Positions 58,612 through 64,000 of a DNA stretch of 64,000 bases are shown one piece after another. This stretch comes from Whitmania pigra (Eukaryota > Annelida > Clitellata > Hirudinida > Haemopidae). Position 1 is the stretch's first letter, and each line of letters begins with the position of its first letter. The stretch lies in contig JAJTWR010000311.1 in the NCBI GenBank assembly GCA_021613335.1, forward strand, positions 1,101,001-1,165,000. Direction: 5' to 3'. The position numbers and the translations under genes were made by a program. The notes under the pieces were generated by a model that was not told the origin of the DNA, did not search any database, and saw nothing but the letters and a program-made list of their open reading frames with translations.

Positions 58612-59938
58612 CCTTCGTTTGAACTTGTTTTCTGGACGATTAATTATTAATATTATTTTCATTACTATGAAAACTGACAAATTCGCTTCCTAGTTTTGTT
58701 TAACTAAATAAAATAATAGAAATATTTGAAGTAACCCGCCAGAATTAAAAACATAATAAGTAAAACATAAAGATGACCAAACATTATTTTGAGAGCTCTT
58801 ATCTCAACCGTTTGAATGAGACGTGCACCGGAGACACGTAGCAGACAACTTTAAGTGAATTACAAAATCAATTCTAATTTCATATCATTTTTCAGCCTGG
58901 CTGTTGAAGTCGAGTATCTATGTTTTAGCTGGCAGGTTGTCGATTTTTTCACAGGGTTCATTTGTCACTCACGATTCAATTTCAAATTTCAAAACAAAAT
59001 ACGTATGCATTGTTTTAAAACTTAATAACCTGACTGAACCTGAACCTGACTACCTAGCTTGTAATTACTACATAATTCACCATACAATACTGAATTCTGT
59101 GATTCCTGAGCAAATTAAAGCTGAATTATTGAACGAAGTCGGGTAAGTTCATTAATATGGATTGCAATGCAAAAAACACTCGTGACTTGTGGAGTTCACG
59201 AAGAATCACATCTGTTCTTTTTCCAAGAATTTGAATAATTTGATTACAAAATGCAAAAAAAAAACACGACCAATGTTTACGCGGTAATGATAAATTTATT
59301 TTGCATAAAGCCAGATTCTCGGGAGCAACTTGAATTCTGTTCCTAGATAACTTGAAATGGATGTTGTCAGCCAGTAGAGCTAAAAGGTTTAGAGGTAAAA
59401 CCGTCCGAGCAGCACACAGCCTTAATGAGATGAAAAATAAGAGAGATTTCATAATTTGGAATTGCATTTATTGCGCTAAATTTGAAAGCATCAAAAAGAA
59501 ATATAATAATAATAATAATAATCAATCCAATACTAGGATATTAGAAACTATGCTCAAACTGGTTCATTCATTCTCCTATCTGACTCTTCCCACCTCAAAA
59601 CTTTACCCGCACTTCAAACTTTAAAGTTTATCTTGAAGTTTTTCGATTTTAATTATTTATCTTTGAAATTCACACATTGTATGTTTTAATTCAAAAAATG
59701 CATAAAGTCTATTTTGTCCTTAATAACACAAACCATTGCTAAAATTATAGAAAATTATATCAGATATCAAAAGTCTGATGAATGAAATTGAGAGACTCCT
59801 TTCCTTGTCAAAAAAGGGAGGATTTTTTTTCAAAGGATGAATTTGAGCAACTTCTCTGCCATTCGAGAGAATGAAAGCGTGCCAATTTTTAGCAAAATCC
59901 TCTTACAAGTTAGGCAACGCATAACGATGATATACATT
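58612..59938. other. Antistasin-like 5' flank and TMEM231 3' flank
   Basis: Intergenic between two minus-strand genes. It contains a possible plus-strand internal exon (58896-59142) listed separately, and an (AAT)n tract near 59504-59521. Confidence 0.45.
58896..59142 (+). CDS. Candidate internal exon of unknown gene
   Basis: A 247-base open stretch lies between a strong acceptor (catatcatttttcag) and a strong donor (gaagtcgg/gtaagt). It has no ATG in its frame, so it could only be internal. It reads NLTEPEPDYLACNYYIIHH and ends VIPEQIKAELLNEVG. No neighbouring exon in a compatible phase was found and I do not recognise the product. Confidence 0.2.
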
Positions 59939-61694
59939 TTATTCGTTGCAATGGATTGCAGTCACAACAACATAGTTTTGAAAGATGTACAACTTGACTT
60001 GGTTCAAGGCCCATCCAAAGAAGATGAAAAAGGCCAAATATTGGATGCAGAACCATTTTAACGCTTCCCAGAAGGGTAGTATGTAGCTGCACAACGAAGG
60101 TTAAGGTCCTAATAAAGTAATATTATCAAATAACAGTAAATATTATCTAGAATTGTTACTTATAATACAAACAGATTTCAAGTGGAAATAACTCAAAAGA
60201 TTGGTGTAATTTTCAATTAACAATTTTAAATAATTAAAAGTTGTACTTGAAACAGAAAAATGAAAGGATACAGGATGTTGAAGTGAACAGGATATTTAAG
60301 TTGCAGCTGGAATGAGAAAGATCTCCCAAGTGATTCATCATAAGAGAGCATGGCAAACAAACCTTCCCTGACTTCTGTTCTTACTATAAAATAAATGAAA
60401 ATTAATTTAAAAATTTAAATTATATAATTTCAATATTTTCATGCTTGAGATTTTGCCTAAAAAAATTTATAAATATGAGCAATTAACCAACTCATCCTGC
60501 TGTTGTAAGAATTGAGAATGTTTGAAACATCGAATGATGCAGGATGGGAGCTGTTCTCGTTTATGATTGGCTTCTATCAAAAGAAAAAACACAGGAATTT
60601 ACATATTTTAAGAATATAGCAATTTTATAATTTATTTAGACCAAGGAATCTCATGAGTGCATTATTTAAGGCACACAAAAAGATTTCTGAGGCAATCCTA
60701 AATACATAATTTATTCGAAAAATATTTATTTGCGTAACAGGTGGCAGATTAATTTTAATTTTTTTGTCATAGTAAAAATTTGTTGACCTCAAAAGATGTG
60801 AAGTTAAAGTGTATGGGAATATTTTGAACCAGTCCCAAGCTTCCAATAACCTTGAGATTGTTCCCTTTTACTGGATATGAGTAAGTGATGTGTGCCATGC
60901 TTTCCATTTTGAACTTTATTATTTCCTTAAAAACACAATAGTGTAAATAAATTAATAAGCACTTAATTTTTTAAAAATATGCTAACATTAATACAAGAAT
61001 ATTAAAATAATGTTTAAATTTGACATTTTTGTAATGAACATCAGAATAAAATTAAGTTCAAACCTTTAATTGGTACTCAAATACAAGCAGAAAGTCCACC
61101 TTGGAAACTTCTTCATTTCCACGCAATGGAAAAACTATTTTAAGATCAAGTTGATCTTGCAATCCATCAGCATTTGTGTCCTTTTCTTCTGCCTAGAGGG
61201 ATGAAGCATTAAATTGTTTTAAAAATAATTTCGCTTATTAGCAGCTAATTTCAATAGTAATTTCAAACCTACTTTAACTGTAAAAAAGTGAAAACATGGA
61301 TACCTTTAAAAATGTAGGATGTCTCAGTTTGCTGAAATCTGAGTTAATGTGGTTTTGAAATGTGCTCCACGTTATGTAATTTCCATAGTCATCAATGTTG
61401 AGCCGACAAAGCATACTATATTTAAATGTTATAGCAGGCTTTTCATTTCTCCGACCAATAGATTGCAGGAAATCTAATAATAATCATGTTTCCATAAAAA
61501 CAGCATTACTTTGTTAATGGTTAACTGTCGTTACAAGATTAATAAAAATACTAACCATCAGTGAAAACAACAACAAACAATGGAGGCAAAATCGTGAATA
61601 ACAATAAAATTAAGGTTATGAAGCTAGCCCATGAACACAATTTCGATCTGTATTCGAAAGTCTTCGGGTCTTCAAAAACTACTAAAACGCCCAT
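59939..61694 (-). CDS. TMEM231: TMEM231, transition-zone (B9/MKS complex) membrane protein (7 exons)
   Basis: Minus-strand exons 61694-61556, 61473-61304, 61192-61064, 60925-60788, 60573-60492, 60383-60272 and 60086-59939 join in frame to 305 residues (human 316). TMEM231 sits at the ciliary transition zone with B9 proteins and limits entry of membrane proteins into the cilium. Seen: N-terminal FEYRSKLCSWASF followed by TM1 (FITLILLLFTILPPLFVVVF); extracellular segments YITWSTFQNH, EEKDTNADGLQDQLDLKIVF, KMESMAHITYSYPV, SFDVSNILNSYNSR, FSFQLQLKYPVHFN; then FWEALKWFCIQY leading to TM2 (YLAFFIFFGWALNQVKLYIF). Alignment to the human protein is collinear throughout. Its stop codon overlaps an AATAAA hexamer (59938-59943, minus), possibly the polyadenylation signal. 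Confidence 0.93.
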
Positions 61695-62191
61695 TAATTT
61701 TGTCTAAAAAAGAAAAATAATCTTATTGACTTACAAATTAATTATTTAGAAGTCTCACAACATAAGAAACAACTAGTTTTTGCGGTAACCAATAGTAACA
61801 TAAAAGCTTTTCCGAATGAATTTGTTTAAAAAGTAAAAGTGAAACCTTGTAAATAGGCCTTGAATGTTCATAAATTTTTTTGAAAGTTATATAAATTAGA
61901 ATTAATTTACCAAATTAGTAAATTTTGTGATAACAAATATTGCATAATCAAAACTATAAAACCGTCGTAACAATTTCTTTGCTTCCATCCATGCAATGGA
62001 ATTTAAATCCACCTCGGCCAAAAACCTTGACTTAAATTGCGGACAGAACCATTATCGTTTAAATCGGGAAAGTCAATGATCGACTGTGTTTAATTCTTTG
62101 CTTTGAATAAATGCGCTTGATTAAAAGGTACAAAATAAAAACTTACAATAGGGAATGTTATAATATGATCTTGGTATTCCTCGCACTGTAA

Positions 62192-62323
62192 CGGACGTCA
62201 TTTCAGCTTTTTCTCGAAGTCAAACCCATGCTCAACCAGATGAGATGATTTTTTTGAGCTTTCAATCAGATGTCAAAGGGATTCGGGGGGTCATTGTCCA
62301 CCCCTCCCAAATGACATCCCTGC
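62192..62323. mobile_element. Short inverted-repeat element (ggacgtcatttcag family)
   Basis: Begins acggacgtcatttcagcttt and ends ccaaatgacatccctgca, whose complement is tgcagggatgtcatttgg; the ends match at about 10 of 11 core bases. No coding capacity. The left-end motif recurs at 23256, 23635 and 24333, so it is a dispersed family. Confidence 0.5.
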
Positions 62324-63455
62324 ACTCCTTTGGAGCTGCATTCAAATGTTTGGCACTAATTGAACAGACAGGCCTTTTGAAAAGAAAATAAAATAAAATT
62401 AGCACTATTACTGATACTCAAAAAAATTATAAGAATCCGACTTTGTAAGTGATGATTCGATGAGGTCTGTAAAGTTTTCGTTTATTTTCTGACCAGACAC
62501 TTCAAGGTCGAGTTATAAAAATCTCAAAATGGACTCCAATATATTTAGTCCAATTACCTTGAATGTTCATTCAACCCCGAAGGGCTTTTTTTGCTTAGCC
62601 AACGAAACATGTTATTTCGGGACACACTATTTCCTAAGAACATTTTAAAATTTTGATGCGATTCTCTGCAAATTCATGTGAAGCTTGAATCACGATTTCA
62701 TACGACTTCCAATAGGTGAATAGGTATGTAATCTAACAACCAAACGTGAAATTTTTTCAGATTAAGACACATTTGAGGAAAGATTTGTAAGAGGCTGTAA
62801 TTGTCCTCACGAATATTCGTTGAATTTAAAATATAGCCGAGCAGTCACTTTGGGTGTTCGTTAGTTAAGTGATTCGGGTGATTAAGTCGAGTTGTTCGAT
62901 ACAAAGGAGCGGTTGCCTTGCTCACAAAGGCAGCCGTGATTTGTGATTTCATTTTTTAGCAGCCAGCTGAAGGCGAAGCAGTTCATTCACAAAGCCCCAT
63001 TCATTAGGATTTCTCAGTTAAGACATTCACGAGAGAAAACAACAATTGGTTCTAAATATTATTTTTTGTTAAACAATCAATCATTCCAACAACCAGCTAG
63101 GCCTGTTTAGTCATAATGATTTCGGAAAATTCCTCATAAAATATAAAACTGAGCCCTCATTCGATAGTACGGAGGTCTCGCAGGGTGTGACAACAAGTAA
63201 GGAAAAAAGTTATAGGAAATCATTTGAATTCGGACCAAATAAATAGAAAAATATAGACAAAATTAGAGACATTGAATAAATATAAACACACTCACTCCGC
63301 TACGTGAATCGAAATTAACTTCCTTTACAGAGCAAGAATTTCTCAGTTTGAAACAATTGGGAGGTTCCTTCCAGCTAAGGACTAAGACCAGTTGAAAGAA
63401 GTCAGCACACGATTCAGACGCAAACCTTCGACGTCAGTCAATGACATCGCAGAGG

Positions 63456-63474
63456 AACGTCATTCGATGACGTT
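63456..63474. promoter_or_regulatory. CRE-like perfect palindrome
   Basis: aacgtcattcgatgacgtt is a perfect 8-base inverted repeat with a 3-base centre, holding two TGACGT half-sites; a further gacgtcag lies 26 bases upstream. It could bind bZIP factors, but no gene start is visible nearby. Confidence 0.3.
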
Positions 63475-63583
63475 TCAAAACTTGTAACACTTCCGTCTCC
63501 TTTCTTTTATTTCAACAGAAATGGATCACGTGACCAATGAATGGGAACGAAATTAATTTATTTGCGACTCGATTCTCAATTAA

Positions 63584-63682
63584 GAACAATAATAATAATA
63601 ATAAGAAGAAGAATAATAATGATAACCATAATAAAAGTTATAATAATAATAATAATAACAATAACAATAAAAATAAAAATGG
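63584..63682. repeat. Imperfect AAT/AAC/AAG microsatellite
   Basis: Low-complexity A-rich trinucleotide repeat; its frames are artefacts. Confidence 0.85.
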
Positions 63683-63908
63683 GAATAAAATTTCCGAAGC
63701 AGCGCGCCAATAAGAAGCTTAGTTTTGTTCAGCTCACAAGCAAACGAATGGTGTGAAGTCCCAGCAGACGAGTAACGAGGATCTACATGCCGGGCGTACA
63801 ACCGAAGAATTCACTGTGAAATGAAAATCTCGGAGAAAACTTGCAAAACAAGGGAAAGCCTCGGAAAGAAGAAAACCACAAAATCTTCCTTCGGTGACAG
63901 CTGAATGA

Positions 63909-63935
63909 ATATTATTAGTCATAATAATAGTAATA

Positions 63936-63973
<38 letters not shown>

Positions 63974-63990
63974 TAATAATAGTAAAGCTA
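63909..63990. repeat. (AAT)n microsatellite at the window edge
   Basis: About 20 AAT units with interruptions. Confidence 0.9.
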
Positions 63991-64000
63991 GCAACAACAG

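Larger units (their letters stand above)
61695..64000. other. TMEM231 upstream region, no gene seen
   Basis: AT-rich DNA with the TMEM231 promoter, an inverted-repeat element at 62192-62323, a CRE-like palindrome at 63456-63474 and microsatellites near the right edge. Frames here are repeat artefacts. Confidence 0.55.

Noticed and set aside
59126..59467. 113-codon minus-strand frame with a hydrophobic N-terminus
   Set aside because: No homology and no supporting splice sites; it reads against a frame of equal weight on the other strand and lies just past the TMEM231 stop.
63541..64000. Poly-Ile/Leu/Tyr frames on both strands
   Set aside because: They are translations of (AAT)n/(ATT)n microsatellites.

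Overview
The window is nuclear DNA of an intron-rich, AT-rich invertebrate animal. Protein-coding genes are split into many short exons joined by GT-AG introns of about 50 bp to several kb, and microsatellites are common. Gene content (DYRK1-type kinase, SLU7, FHOD formin, tweety, TMEM231, SWSAP1-like, an antistasin-like peptide, WSC/EGF and IGFBP-follistatin secreted proteins) indicates a bilaterian. A lophotrochozoan such as an annelid is my best guess, but the sequence does not prove it. All gene models were joined by hand from exon homology, splice-site sequence and reading-frame phase; apart from the tweety frame break described below, every one closes in frame.

Layout: (1) 416-7511 (+) DYRK1A/minibrain-like kinase, 8 exons. 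(2) 13099-10982 (-) SLU7 splicing factor, 3 coding exons, convergent with DYRK. (3) 14.0-14.6 kb, weak cysteine-rich exon candidates (-). (4) 17612-16028 (-) retinol-dehydrogenase-like SDR, 4 exons. (5) 24020-18661 (-) secreted or membrane-tethered protein with fucolectin-like (FTP), WSC and six EGF-like modules, 11 exons. (6) 24815-25907 (+) secreted IGFBP-like/follistatin-Kazal protein. (7) 26206-27242 (+) SWSAP1-like RecA-fold protein with a degraded P-loop. (8) 51028-28619 (-) FHOD formin, 23 coding exons, carrying a 5.7 kb minisatellite (31 bp unit, about 185 copies) in intron 10. (9) 51754-57370 (+) tweety chloride-channel homologue, divergent from FHOD. (10) 58611-57780 (-) 72-residue antistasin-like secreted peptide. 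(11) 61694-59939 (-) TMEM231, a ciliary transition-zone protein. (12) 61.7-64 kb, no gene seen; a short inverted-repeat element, a CRE-like palindrome and microsatellites.

The genes do not form a pathway; this is ordinary metazoan gene order. The most notable items are the giant intronic minisatellite whose edge lies next to a splice acceptor, other tandem repeats close to FHOD splice sites, the FTP-WSC-EGF architecture, the SWSAP1-like protein lacking a recognisable Walker A, an apparent one-base frame break in tweety, and two small inverted-repeat element families.
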